From assembly GCF_003058325.1 (NCBI RefSeq), contig NZ_CP028844.1, positions 205,001 through 269,000 on the forward strand: a stretch of 64,000 nucleotides of DNA. Reading direction: 5' to 3'. Position numbers and translations under genes: made by a program. The notes under the pieces were generated by a model. The model worked only from the letters and a program-made list of their open reading frames with translations, was not told the DNA's origin and did no database searches. Source of the stretch: Methylobacterium currus (GTDB lineage Bacteria > Pseudomonadota > Alphaproteobacteria > Rhizobiales > Beijerinckiaceae). This document shows positions 1 to 8,343 of the stretch, piece by piece. Positions within the stretch are counted from its first letter, which is position 1, and each line of letters opens with the position of its first letter.

Positions 1-216
1 GGGGCGCGGCCGTCGGATCGCCGCGGTCGCGCTCCGGTCGAGTCGGGACAGTCGAACCGCCCCACGTCAAGGGACGAAACGGGACGGCGTCCCCCGGTAA
101 CCCGGCGAGAGATCGGGCGATCGGGGTCGTCGCTGCGAAACCCGTTGATTTCCCGCCTGCGATCGCAACACACTCCGCCAGCCGGCACCGGCCAAGAAGA
201 CGAGCGGATCGCCGCC

Positions 217-1149
217 ATGTCCCCTCCTACCCTGAAGCAGATCCGCTTCTTCGTCGCCGCGGTGGATTGGGGCAGCCTGTCGCGGGCGGCAGCGCATCTC
301 AACGTGGCGCAGCCGGCCCTGAGCCAGCAGATCGCCCAGCTCGAAGCCATCCTGCGCAACGAACTCCTGATCCGGACAGCCCGGGGCGTGCGGCCGACCG
401 AGGCGGGCCAGCGCTTCTACCGCCACGCCCGCACGATCCTGCGGCAAGTGGACGGGGCAGTCGCCGATCTCACCCGGCCGGGACCCATCATCGGGCGCGT
501 GGCGATCGGCCTGCCGACCAGCGTCGCCACCATCCTGGCGCATCCGCTGCTGAGCACGATCCTGCGCGATTATCCGGGCATCCGGCCGGAACTGTTCGAG
601 AGCCTGTCGGGCTACCTGCACGAGCTGATCGCCCAGCATCGTCTCGAACTCGCAATCCTCTACCGCGACCGCTCCGGTCCCGGGCTTTCCGTGCAGCCGA
701 TCCTGCGCGAGGAGCTGTTTCTGGTCACCAAGGCCGGCGCCGATATCCCCGCCACCATCACCATGCGGGAGGTCGCAGGCTTGCCGCTGGTGATGCCGAG
801 CCCGACCCACACCCTGCGCACGATGGTGGAAGCGGCCTTTTCGCGAGAGGGCCTGTCCCTCACGGTGATCGCCGACGTCGACAGCCTGCCGACCATGCGC
901 CGCATCGCGGCCTCGGGGCTCGCCGCCGCCATCCTGCCGATCTCAGGGCTCTCGGGACTCGACGAGGCGGCGCGACCGGCGATGATCCGCATCGTCGAGC
1001 CGACCATCACCCGCCCTCTCGGCCTCTGCTACGCCGCCGACCAGCCCCTGGCCGGCCCCGCCGCCCTGGTGGCCGACCTGATGGTGGCGGAGGTGCGCCG
1101 CCTGGTCGAGAGCGGCGCCTGGGGCAACGCGGTCCTGGCCGACCCGTAA
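217..1149 (+). CDS. LysR-family transcriptional regulator
   Basis: DNA-binding regulator of 310 residues. The first 60 residues form the LysR winged helix-turn-helix (SLSRAAAHLNVAQPALSQQI), followed by a linker helix and a two-lobed effector-binding domain to the C-terminus, the normal LysR length. The N-terminus resembles the Cbl/Nac/CynR-type branch, but the effector cannot be read from sequence. The ATG at 217 was chosen because it places the HTH at the very N-terminus; an in-frame start at 145 would add 24 low-complexity residues. It lies just upstream of, and co-oriented with, a CoA-transferase/lyase/dehydrogenase operon, which it probably controls. An inverted repeat lies in the gap. 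Confidence 0.9.
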   Translation: MSPPTLKQIRFFVAAVDWGSLSRAAAHLNVAQPALSQQIAQLEAILRNELLIRTARGVRPTEAGQRFYRHARTILRQVDGAVADLTRPGPIIGRVAIGLPTSVATILAHPLLSTILRDYPGIRPELFESLSGYLHELIAQHRLELAILYRDRSGPGLSVQPILREELFLVTKAGADIPATITMREVAGLPLVMPSPTHTLRTMVEAAFSREGLSLTVIADVDSLPTMRRIAASGLAAAILPISGLSGLDEAARPAMIRIVEPTITRPLGLCYAADQPLAGPAALVADLMVAEVRRLVESGAWGNAVLADP

Positions 1150-1163
1150 GACCTCCGGCCATA

Positions 1164-1193
1164 GGATTTTCCGATAGCCACCCCGGAAAATCC
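1164..1193. promoter_or_regulatory. Inverted repeat between the LysR gene and the CoA-transferase operon
   Basis: GGATTTTCC at 1164-1172 is repeated in inverted form at 1185-1193. One further G/C pair extends it to a 10-bp stem with a 10-nt loop. It sits 14 nt after the LysR stop and about 67 nt before the first operon ribosome-binding site. It could be the regulator's operator or a factor-independent hairpin terminator; no U-run follows, which favours an operator or attenuator. Confidence 0.4.
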
Positions 1194-1259
1194 GTCTCGA
1201 TCGTGGCCACTCCCTCGGACAGGATGGATCCCCAAGCAAGACAGGCCGGGGAGGCACGG

Positions 1260-1307
1260 ATGGTACGCAAGTGGCGAGACGCCGTTCTCGACCGGGGCCG
1301 CCAGTGA
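1260..1307 (+). CDS. Possible 15-codon leader peptide coupled to the CoA-transferase
   Basis: A short open frame (MVRKWRDAVLDRGRQ) begins with ATG 1260, preceded by a strong GGGGAGG at 1248-1254. Its TGA at 1305-1307 overlaps a GTG at 1304 that opens the CoA-transferase frame (GTGA). No good ribosome-binding site precedes that GTG, so translation of the mini-frame could feed ribosomes into it. It may instead be a chance frame. Confidence 0.3.
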   Translation: MVRKWRDAVLDRGRQ

Positions 1308-2476
1308 GCGCCGCGAGCGCGGCCGACGGGCCGCTCGGCGGAATCCGGGTGCTCGACCTCTCGCGCCTCGTCGCCGGCAACATGCTGAGCCTGCAACTGG
1401 CCGATTTCGGCGCCGACGTGATCAAGCTCGAGCCCGACCGGGGTGATCCGCTCCGGCACTGGCAGGAGAACGGCATCCCGGCCTGGTGGACGGTCTATGG
1501 CCGCAACAAGCGCTCGATCCGCCTCGACCTGCGCGAGCCTGAGGGCAAGGCCGCCTTGCGCCGGCTCGTGCCGACGGCCCAGGTGCTGATCGAGGGGTTC
1601 CGGCCCGGCGTGATGGAGGCGGCAGGCTTCTCGCCGGAGGTGCTGCTCGGGCTCAACCCGAAGCTGGTGATCGTCCGGGTCAGCGGGTTCGGGCAGACCG
1701 GGCCTTACGCCCAGCGCCCGGGCTTCGGCTCGCTCATCGAGGCGATGAGCGGGTTCGCGGCCAAGAACGGGTTCGCCGACAAGCCCCCGGCCCTGCCGAA
1801 CCTGGCGCTGGCCGACATGGTGGCGGGCCTGTCGGGGGCCTTCGCCACCCTGGCGGCCCTGCGCGTGGCCGAAAAGCCGGACGGCGCCGGGCAGGTGGTG
1901 GACCTGTCGCTGCTCGAGCCGCTGCACGCGACTCTCGGGCCCGACGCCGCGATCCACCGGCTCACCGGACGGGTGCCGTCGCGCATCGGCAACCGCGTCA
2001 GCATCACCGCGCCGCGCAACGTCTATCGCACCCGGGACGGCGAGTGGCTCGCGCTCTCGGCCTCGACGCAAGCCATGGCGGCCCGGCTGTTCTCCGCCAT
2101 CGGCCGGCCCGAGATGATGGCGGATCCGCGCTTCGCCACCAACTCCGCCCGGCTCGACAATGTCGACGAGGTCGATGCGATCGTCGGCGGCTTCATCGCC
2201 GAGCGCGACCTCGCCGACAACCTCGCGTATTTCGAGGCCGCAGAAGTCACGGTCGGCCCGGTCTACGACCCGGCGGGCTTCGCGGAGGATCCGCACGTGA
2301 AGGGCCGCGGCGTCCTCGTCGAGGTCGAGGATCCCGAGCATGGCGCGGTGCCGATGCATGCCCCCTTCCCTCGCCTGTCGCGCACGCCCGGCCGGATCCG
2401 GCGCCTCGCTCCCTCCCTCGGGCAGGACGAGGCCGCCATCGCCGCAGAGCTCGACGGGACGGAGGCCACGAGATGA
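1304..2476 (+). CDS. CaiB/BaiF family (family III) CoA-transferase
   Basis: Transfers CoA between acyl-CoA and a carboxylic acid, acting in the cytoplasm. The 390-residue product opens with the family signature GGIRVLDLSRLVAG and continues with FGADVIKLE and GRNKRSIRLDL. The catalytic aspartate of the family is expected in LALADMVAG (about residue 171, close to Asp169 of formyl-CoA transferase). An in-frame GTG at 1271 would add 11 arginine/proline-rich residues; 1304 was preferred because it gives family length and a GTGA junction. The stop overlaps the next start (ATGA at 2473), so the CitE-like lyase is translationally coupled. The pairing suggests activation and cleavage of a citramalate-, malate- or itaconate-like acid; the substrate is unknown. 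Confidence 0.88.
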   Translation: MSAASAADGPLGGIRVLDLSRLVAGNMLSLQLADFGADVIKLEPDRGDPLRHWQENGIPAWWTVYGRNKRSIRLDLREPEGKAALRRLVPTAQVLIEGFRPGVMEAAGFSPEVLLGLNPKLVIVRVSGFGQTGPYAQRPGFGSLIEAMSGFAAKNGFADKPPALPNLALADMVAGLSGAFATLAALRVAEKPDGAGQVVDLSLLEPLHATLGPDAAIHRLTGRVPSRIGNRVSITAPRNVYRTRDGEWLALSASTQAMAARLFSAIGRPEMMADPRFATNSARLDNVDEVDAIVGGFIAERDLADNLAYFEAAEVTVGPVYDPAGFAEDPHVKGRGVLVEVEDPEHGAVPMHAPFPRLSRTPGRIRRLAPSLGQDEAAIAAELDGTEATR

Positions 2477-3345
2477 GGCTGCGCTCCCTGCTCTTCGCCC
2501 CGGCCGACGCGCCCCGCAAGGTCGAGAAGGCGGTCGGATCGGGCGCCGACGGCGTCATCCTCGACCTCGAGGACAGCGTCGCGCCCGGCGCCAAGGAGGC
2601 GGCGCGGGACGAGGCCGTCACCGTGCTCCGCGCCCGGCCGGGCGCGTTGATCGTACGGATCAATTCCCGCGGAACCGGCTGGTACCTCGGCGACCTCGCC
2701 GCCCTCGTTCCGGCGCGGCCCGCCGCGATTCTCCTGCCGAAATGCACCTCGCCGGCCGATCTGCTGATGCTCTCCGGCCAGATCGACGTGCTGGAGGCGG
2801 CCGGCGGCGTGCCGGCCGGCTCCGTCGGGGTGCTGCTGCTCGCGACCGAGACGGCGGAGTCGCTCAAGACCATGGATTATGCCGGCGTGTCGCCGCGCCT
2901 GCGCGCGCTCTGCTTCGGGGCCGAGGACCTGTCGGCGGATCTCGGCATCAGCCCGCGCCGTCCCGACGGCCGCCTGGCGGCGCCGGTGGCGGCGGCCCGC
3001 GACCGGCTGCTGATCGCGGCGGCCGCGGCCGGCGTCGCGGCGATCGACACTCCCTTCCCCGATCCGCGCGATCCCGCCGGCCTCGAAGACGAGACCGCGG
3101 CCGCCGCGGCAGACGGCTTCTCCGGCAAGCTCTGCATCCATCCGGGCCAGCTGGAGACGGTCACGGCCGCCTTCACGCCGCCGCCGGAGCGCGTCGCCTG
3201 GGCGCGGGAGGTGGTGCGGCTGCTCGAGGGTAGCGGCGCCGGCGTCGCAATCCTCGACGGAAAGATGATCGACATCGCCCACCTCAAGCTCGCGCGCCGC
3301 GTGCTCGCGATGGCGCCCGAGGGGCGGTCGGAGGAAAGGTCATGA
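2473..3345 (+). CDS. HpcH/HpaI aldolase / CitE-like acyl-CoA lyase
   Basis: Protein of 290 residues from the CitE/malyl-CoA lyase branch of the HpcH/HpaI superfamily, TIM-barrel enzymes that cleave or form C-C bonds in 3-hydroxyacyl-CoA compounds. Visible marks are the N-terminal LRSLLFAPAD, the ILDLEDSVAPG metal/substrate motif, VRINSRG, a barrel strand GAEDLSADLG and the C-terminal GKLCIHPGQL. The ATGA overlap with the upstream CoA-transferase and the downstream dehydrogenase shows one operon. The obvious reading is that the transferase makes the CoA thioester which this enzyme splits. A second, more distant homologue lies at 57366-58250. Confidence 0.88.
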   Translation: MRLRSLLFAPADAPRKVEKAVGSGADGVILDLEDSVAPGAKEAARDEAVTVLRARPGALIVRINSRGTGWYLGDLAALVPARPAAILLPKCTSPADLLMLSGQIDVLEAAGGVPAGSVGVLLLATETAESLKTMDYAGVSPRLRALCFGAEDLSADLGISPRRPDGRLAAPVAAARDRLLIAAAAAGVAAIDTPFPDPRDPAGLEDETAAAAADGFSGKLCIHPGQLETVTAAFTPPPERVAWAREVVRLLEGSGAGVAILDGKMIDIAHLKLARRVLAMAPEGRSEERS

Positions 3346-4451
3346 TGCGCTTCCCGAAGACCAGCCGCGCCGCCGTAGTGCGCGAGTTCAAGGCTCCGGT
3401 CTGCATCGAGGAGGTGCCGGTCCCGCAGGAGCTGGAGCCCGGAACGATCCTGACGAAGATCGAGACCTGCTCGATCTGCGGCACCGACGTCCATCTCTGG
3501 CAGGGCTCGCTCGCCCTCAAGGTCGATCTGCCGGTCATCATCGGCCACGAGATGGTCGGCCGGATCGTCGCCATGGGGGCCGGAACCGAACGCGATTCGG
3601 TCGGCCAGCCGTTGCGCGTCGGCGACCGCATCACTTGGACCCACACGGCCTGCGGGCGCTGCTACTTCTGCACCGTCGCCCGCGAGCCGACCCTGTGCCA
3701 GTACAGCCGCAAGTACATGTACGAGCGGATGGACGTCGCGCCCTACCTGCTCGGCGGCTTCTCCGAATACGGCTACGTGCTGCCCGATTCCGGGCGCGTG
3801 AGGGTGCCGGATTCCGTGCCGAACGAGCTCGCCAGCATGGCAAGCTGCGCCTTCCGCTCGGTGATGAACGCGTTCGACGTCCTCGGCCGCGTCGACCCGA
3901 CCGACACGGTGGTGGTGCAGGGCGCCGGCCCCCTCGGGCTGCTGGCCACGGCGGTGGCCAAGATCTCGGGCGCGCGCCGGGTCGTCACCCTCGGCGCACC
4001 GGAGGCGCGGCTGGCGCTCGCCCGGGACTTCGGGGCCGACGAGGTGATCTCGATCGAGGCGACGAGCCACGCGGAGCGCCTCGACCGGGTCCGGGCCCTC
4101 ACCGACGGGCGCGGCGCCGACGTGGTGATGGAGTTCACCGGCCACCCCGCCGCGTTCGGCGAGGGCCTCGACCTCGCCCGCCGCGGCGCCGCCTACGTCG
4201 TCGTCGGCCAGCTCGGCCAGGGCACGACGACGATCGCGCCCTCCACCATCGTGGCGAAGAACCTGCGGGTGCTCGGCTCGTTCTCCGGCCAGGCCAAGGC
4301 CTATTGGAAGGCGCTGCAATTCGTGGCGAACCACCAGCACGAGGTGCCGTTCCACACGATGGTGACCAACCGCTACAGCCTCGACGAGGTCGATACGGCG
4401 CTCAACCGGATGAAGAACTTCGAGGAGATCAAGCCGATCATCGCGTTGTGA
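3342..4451 (+). CDS. Zinc-dependent medium-chain alcohol dehydrogenase
   Basis: NAD(P)-dependent MDR enzyme of 369 residues. The catalytic-zinc Cys46 lies in CSICGTDVH, His69-Glu70 in IIGHEMVG, and the structural-zinc cysteines are C104, C107, C110 and C118 (CGRCYFC with a later C). The Rossmann motif GAGPLGLLA is near residue 195. It is the third gene of the coupled operon (ATGA at 3342) and probably supplies or removes an alcohol/ketone in the same pathway as the CoA-transferase and lyase. The length and both zinc sites are complete, so it should be active. Substrate not predictable. Confidence 0.9.
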   Translation: MMRFPKTSRAAVVREFKAPVCIEEVPVPQELEPGTILTKIETCSICGTDVHLWQGSLALKVDLPVIIGHEMVGRIVAMGAGTERDSVGQPLRVGDRITWTHTACGRCYFCTVAREPTLCQYSRKYMYERMDVAPYLLGGFSEYGYVLPDSGRVRVPDSVPNELASMASCAFRSVMNAFDVLGRVDPTDTVVVQGAGPLGLLATAVAKISGARRVVTLGAPEARLALARDFGADEVISIEATSHAERLDRVRALTDGRGADVVMEFTGHPAAFGEGLDLARRGAAYVVVGQLGQGTTTIAPSTIVAKNLRVLGSFSGQAKAYWKALQFVANHQHEVPFHTMVTNRYSLDEVDTALNRMKNFEEIKPIIAL

Positions 4452-4636
4452 GGAAGACGATGCCGGCGGTGATCCGCGTGACCGCCCCCATCGACACGTC
4501 TCGTCGTCATCTCGGGCTCCGCTGCGCGGCCCCAGGATGACGACGGGGCGTCACGGACGACGTTTGCGATCACGATCAAAGACGAGAACACCCGCCTCGC
4601 GGCCCCGCCGCCAACCAAAAAACCTCAGGAGGAACG

Positions 4637-5662
4637 ATGTCGAGCGCCCCCCTCTCGCGCCGCGCCCTGGTCGCCGGCACGCTCAGCGCCGGCCTGGTCG
4701 GCTCGGCCTTTCCGCTGCGCCGCGCCCGCGCGGCGGAGTTCGTGTTCAAGCTCGGTACCGACGTGCCCGAGACCCACCCGATCAACATCCACGCCCGCAA
4801 GGCCGCGGACGCCATCCGGGCGCAGACCGATGGGCGGGTGGATCTGCAGATCTTCTCCAACAACCAGCTCGGCGGCCAGAGCGACATGCTCTCGCAGCTG
4901 CGCTCAGGCGCGCTCGAATGCTTCGCCCTCTCGGGCGTCAACGTGCTCTCGACGATCATCCCGACCTCGTCGATCTACGGCCTCGGCTTCGCCTTCCCGG
5001 ATTACGACGCAGTCTGGCGCGGCATGGACGGGCCGTTCGGCCAGCACCTGCGCGGCCAGATCGAGAAGGCCGGCTTCGTCGTCATGGAGAAGATCTGGGA
5101 CAACGGCTTCCGCCAGATCACCAACAGCGTACGGCCGATCAGGGAGCCGAAGGACCTCCAGGGCCTCAAGATCCGGGTGCCGGTGAGCGCGCTGTGGACC
5201 TCGCTGTTCCGCTCGCTCGGTGCCGCACCGACCAGCCTCAACTTCGCCGAAGTGTATTCCTCGCTGCAGACCAAGGTGGTCGACGGGCAGGAGAACCCGC
5301 CGGTCATCATCAACACCGCGAAGATCTACGAGGTGCAGAAATACTGCTCGGTGACGAACCACATGTGGGACGGCTGGTGGTTCCTGATCAACCGGCGCGC
5401 CTGGAACCAGCTGCCGGCCGACCTCAAGGACGTGTTTGCCCGCAACGTCGATGCGGCCTGCCTGGAGGAGCGCAAGGACGTCGCCCGGCTCAACGCGTCG
5501 TTGCGCGAGGAGCTGGTGGGCAAGGGGCTCGCCTTCAACGATGTCGACACCGCGCCCTTCAAGGAGGAGCTGCGCAAGAGCGGCTTCTATGCGGAATGGC
5601 GCAAGAAGTTCGGCGACGAGGCGATGGGCCTGCTCGAAGCGGCGGCCGGCAAGCTCGGCTGA
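4637..5662 (+). CDS. TRAP transporter substrate-binding protein (DctP family)
   Basis: Periplasmic solute receptor of 341 residues. The N-terminus has a twin-arginine-like signal (SRRALVAGTL) with probable cleavage near residue 31 (RARAAEF). The mature part shows the DctP pattern: KLGTDVPETHP, later PIREPKDLQGLKIRVP around the carboxylate-binding arginine, and EVYSSLQTKVVDGQENP. The AGGAGG-type site at 4626-4633 fixes the start. It follows the dehydrogenase by 185 nt on the same strand. The DctQ/DctM membrane subunits that it needs are not adjacent, so it is an orphan that must borrow membrane partners encoded elsewhere. Context suggests that it captures the organic acid degraded by the operon. 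Confidence 0.88.
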   Translation: MSSAPLSRRALVAGTLSAGLVGSAFPLRRARAAEFVFKLGTDVPETHPINIHARKAADAIRAQTDGRVDLQIFSNNQLGGQSDMLSQLRSGALECFALSGVNVLSTIIPTSSIYGLGFAFPDYDAVWRGMDGPFGQHLRGQIEKAGFVVMEKIWDNGFRQITNSVRPIREPKDLQGLKIRVPVSALWTSLFRSLGAAPTSLNFAEVYSSLQTKVVDGQENPPVIINTAKIYEVQKYCSVTNHMWDGWWFLINRRAWNQLPADLKDVFARNVDAACLEERKDVARLNASLREELVGKGLAFNDVDTAPFKEELRKSGFYAEWRKKFGDEAMGLLEAAAGKLG

Positions 5663-5699
5663 GACGCCGCCCCCGTACTCATGCGCCGTGCCGCCGGCT

Positions 5700-5967
5700 C
5701 CAGAACGGCCGGTCGGCCCACCGGGTCTCCAGGCTTACCCGGTGCGTGGCCCTCGGCCAGGAATCCCTCCCACAGGCCCATGTCGCGCAAGAGCCGGCGC
5801 GCCGCCGCCGGCAGCGCCTCGCCGATGCGGGCGGCTCCCGGCGTGCGGGGATCCACCCGGTCCAGCACCAGCGTGCGGCAGGAGGGGGCCAGCAGCGACG
5901 CTGCGGCGGCGCCGGCCGGGCCGGCCCCGATCACCACGATGTCGGCGGCGAGGTCCGTCGTCGGCAC
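5700..5967 (-). pseudogene. Truncated LodB-like FAD-dependent oxidoreductase remnant
   Basis: From a GTG at 5967 the minus strand reads a flavoprotein N-terminus: the dinucleotide-binding motif VVIGAGPAGAAAASLL, then RIGEALPAAARRLLRDMGLWEGFL, a pattern typical of LodB/halogenase-like flavoproteins that mature LodA-type quinoproteins. After about 85 recognisable residues the similarity is lost and the frame runs into the antisense of the TRAP gene; the expected remaining 250 or more residues are absent. Its start lies 18 nt after the stop of the LodA-like remnant, preserving the usual lodA-lodB order. The exact breakpoint is not resolvable by eye. Confidence 0.6.
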
Positions 5968-5984
5968 GGCGGCTCCCGACCCGG

Positions 5985-6835
5985 TCAGCGGTGCCGGTGC
6001 GGCGGCAGGCGCCGCACCGTGTCGATGTCGGACAGGTCGGTCACCTTCGAATCGGGGGCGGCATTCCGCTTCAGGAGCTGGATGCCGGGCTTTGCCGGGA
6101 CGGTGAGGTCCTGGACCTCCATGACCGTCGGGAAGGCGCCATCCGCGGGGCCCGGACGGCTTTCCACCACGCCCATCTTGTCGCAATGCGCGATCATCGT
6201 GTTGATCTGCGACGTGTAGCTTGCCGCGAGGTCGAGCGGGGCGTCCCAGTCGGCCCGGCGGGCGAAGGCGGCCGTCCGCTCCGCCAGCGGCCGGCGTTCG
6301 TCCCGGACGATGTCGTAATCCTCGCGCGTCAGGACCTGGTTCGGCACCCGGGCGGGCCAGAAGGTCGGCACCTAGGGATCGTAGGCCTTGGCGTAGCCGG
6401 AGCGGCAGCTCGCCGTGTCGCATTGCCAGGGCACGGCCATCAAGCAGGTCAAGCCGCCCGCGATCTGGGGTCCCAGGCAGCCATCCGGAGCGAGCGCCCG
6501 CGCACAGGTCAGGGTCATGCCGAAATCCGGCTCGACCCAGCCGTCCGGTGCGTGGGCGAACCGGAACGGCGCGCGGCACATCCCGATGTGGCGCACCGGC
6601 CAGGTCATCTCGCAGCCCGGATGGAAGGCGTCGGCGAGGCAGAAATCCAGCGCGGCCTTGGTAGGAGCCGGGCGGCAGCGGCAGCGGGTCTGGCACCTCC
6701 GGTCCGAGATACCACTCGGTCTCGCTGTTGCCGACGCGGGCGATCCCGATCGACGGGCAGATCGCGGCCGAGGTGACGATGTCGTCGCCGTGGGCAGAGG
6801 AACCGGGAACCACTGTGATGTTCGTCGACCCTGCT
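5985..6835 (-). pseudogene. Broken LodA/GoxA-like CTQ-dependent amino-acid oxidase
   Basis: Three lesions are visible on the minus strand. Near 6830-6665 one frame encodes the LodA N-terminal signature (AICPSIGIARVGNSETEWYL, then GPEVPDPLP). Near 6660 similarity jumps to another frame with the C-terminal signature (FCLADAFHPGCEMTWPVR), so several hundred central codons are missing. A TAG at 6372-6374 then interrupts the protein just before TFWPARVPNQVLT, which runs on to a stop at 5985. The candidate cofactor residues, Cys in HPGCE and Trp in PWQCDTASC 62 residues later, survive; LodA uses Cys516 and Trp581. Family assignment is from memory of these motifs. The gene cannot make a working enzyme. 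Confidence 0.65.
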
Positions 6836-7181
6836 GGGCTGACCCTTGCGTCCCTTCGGGACGAATCGACGCCGTCCGAGTCATAGACGTTGCGCGCCGT
6901 CCTTGCATGAATCCGATCCGAATTTCGATCTCCGACTTCTTCTTCGTCGGAAAAGTTTTTCTTGATATTAAAATATTTCTTGCGTCGATTTGATTCGACA
7001 GCAACGTCATCGCCTGCCGTTGACGCCGTGGGCTCGACACGGAACGTCACAATCCGGATCTTATGCCTGTCTTGAAAATCCCCCGATCATCCAATGACAT
7101 GAATACCCCGCGTGGCATCGGCCGCGCTGCGGCGCGTCGCAGCGCGGACCGGCCGGTGACGCGGACGGATCGGGCGCGGGG
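6836..7181. other. Intergenic region with a low-GC patch
   Basis: No convincing gene. A stretch at about 6905-6995 is clearly AT-richer than its surroundings and may be what is left of the promoter of the decayed LodA-like gene. Short frames here have no family resemblance. Confidence 0.5.
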
Positions 7182-7958
7182 TCACACGACCACGGCGACC
7201 TTCGCTCCGTCCATGGTGAGCGTCACGCCCGTGACGTAGCTGGCCTTCGCGGAGGCGAGGAAGAGAATAGCGGAGGCGATCTCCTCCGGCTCGGCCATGC
7301 GCCCGAGCGGGATGCCCGCCTCCGCCCGCGCCTGGGCCTCGTCGACCGTGATGCCCTGCAAGGCCGCCTCGGCCTGCATGCCCTCCGCCACCCGGTCGGT
7401 CCGGGTGAGGCCCGGGCTGACGCCGACGACCCGCACGCCGCTGCCCGCATAGGCCTGCGCGAGCCCGGCCGTCGCCAGCATCAGGGCCGCGTTGGCGGCG
7501 CCGCCAGCGATGTGGGTCGGGGCCGCCACCTTGCCGCCATTGCCGATGACGTTGACGATCACGCCGGTGCCGCGGGCGGCCATCCGCTTCACCGCCGGAT
7601 CGAAGACGTTGACGTAGGTGAAGAGCTTGGCGTCGAAGGCGGCCCGCCAGCGGTCGGGCGTGAGGTCGCCCGGCGGCACGCGCCTCGCCGCGCCGGCGCT
7701 GTTCACCAGCACGTCGACCGGACCGAGTTCCGCCTCCAGGGCGTCGAGGGCGGCGAGCGCCTGGGCCGGGTCGACGAGGTCGGCGGTGGTGCCCGCGACG
7801 GGACCGAGCGCGGCGCGGGCGCGGTCGAGGTTGTCTCGCGAGCGCGAGACGATCCCGACCTTCGCGCCCTCGTCGAGGAAGGCGCGGGCGCAGGCGAGGC
7901 CGATCCCCTTCGAGCCGCCGGTGATCAGCACCACCTTGCCGTCGAGTCCGAGCTGCAT
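7182..7958 (-). CDS. SDR-family protein lacking the catalytic tyrosine
   Basis: Rossmann-fold short-chain dehydrogenase/reductase of 258 residues with the cofactor motif ITGGSKGIG (13-21), the adenine-binding NSAG (86-89) and a normal SDR C-terminus (EEIASAILFLAS, VTLTMDG). The usual YxxxK is not there: the equivalent stretch reads PTHIAGGAANAAL, with His149 in place of Tyr and Asn in place of Lys. It may use another mechanism or bind nucleotide without ordinary redox chemistry. It lies 52 nt downstream of the cytochrome subunit gene on the same strand, so it is probably co-transcribed with the sulfite dehydrogenase genes. Confidence 0.85.
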   Translation of the reverse strand: MQLGLDGKVVLITGGSKGIGLACARAFLDEGAKVGIVSRSRDNLDRARAALGPVAGTTADLVDPAQALAALDALEAELGPVDVLVNSAGAARRVPPGDLTPDRWRAAFDAKLFTYVNVFDPAVKRMAARGTGVIVNVIGNGGKVAAPTHIAGGAANAALMLATAGLAQAYAGSGVRVVGVSPGLTRTDRVAEGMQAEAALQGITVDEAQARAEAGIPLGRMAEPEEIASAILFLASAKASYVTGVTLTMDGAKVAVVV

Positions 7959-8010
7959 CGTGTGTCCTCCCGATGTTGTTCGTCAATCCGCAGCGGGTCG
8001 CCCGCCGCCG

Positions 8011-8328
8011 TCAATAGGTGTCGGCCAGGTAGGCTGCGATGGCCTTCGCCTGGGCCTCGTCGATCGGGGCGCGGTAGACCTTGATCATCTTGGTCACCTC
8101 GGCATCCCAGAACGCCTGGCCTTTGCCGGGCGGCTGCATCGCGATGTAGTCGACCGAGTGGCAGGCCGCGCAGTTCCCCTGCGCCGCCGCGAAACCGTCA
8201 GCATGGGTGCCGGCCTTCGGCGCCCGCAGCTCTGCCGTCGGCTCCGGCAGGTCGTAGCTCCGGGGTGCCGCGAGCGCGGTGCCGGCGAGGACGAGGGCCG
8301 CGGCGGTAAGAGGCAGGTGCTTCATCAT
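8011..8328 (-). CDS. sorB: Periplasmic monohaem cytochrome c, SorB-like subunit
   Basis: Small secreted cytochrome of 105 residues. The signal peptide (LPLTAAALVLAGTALA) is followed by one haem site, CAACH at 53-57; a Met in TKMIKV is the likely distal ligand. Size, motif placement and position 15 nt after the molybdoenzyme gene fit the electron-accepting subunit of a SorAB sulfite:cytochrome c oxidoreductase. It would carry electrons from sulfite oxidation to the respiratory chain. A generic c-type cytochrome is the alternative if the neighbour is not a sulfite dehydrogenase. Confidence 0.82.
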   Translation of the reverse strand: MMKHLPLTAAALVLAGTALAAPRSYDLPEPTAELRAPKAGTHADGFAAAQGNCAACHSVDYIAMQPPGKGQAFWDAEVTKMIKVYRAPIDEAQAKAIAAYLADTY

Positions 8329-8343
8329 CGTCGAGCCTCCCGG

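Noticed and set aside
1..144. Possible gene end or RNA at the left edge
   Set aside because: GC-rich sequence with no frame of family type, no hairpin typical of a terminator and no tRNA-like arms.
6372..7040. A 222-codon minus-strand gene call
   Set aside because: Only its last 100 codons are meaningful, as the C-terminal part of the broken LodA-like gene; the N-terminal part is out of frame.
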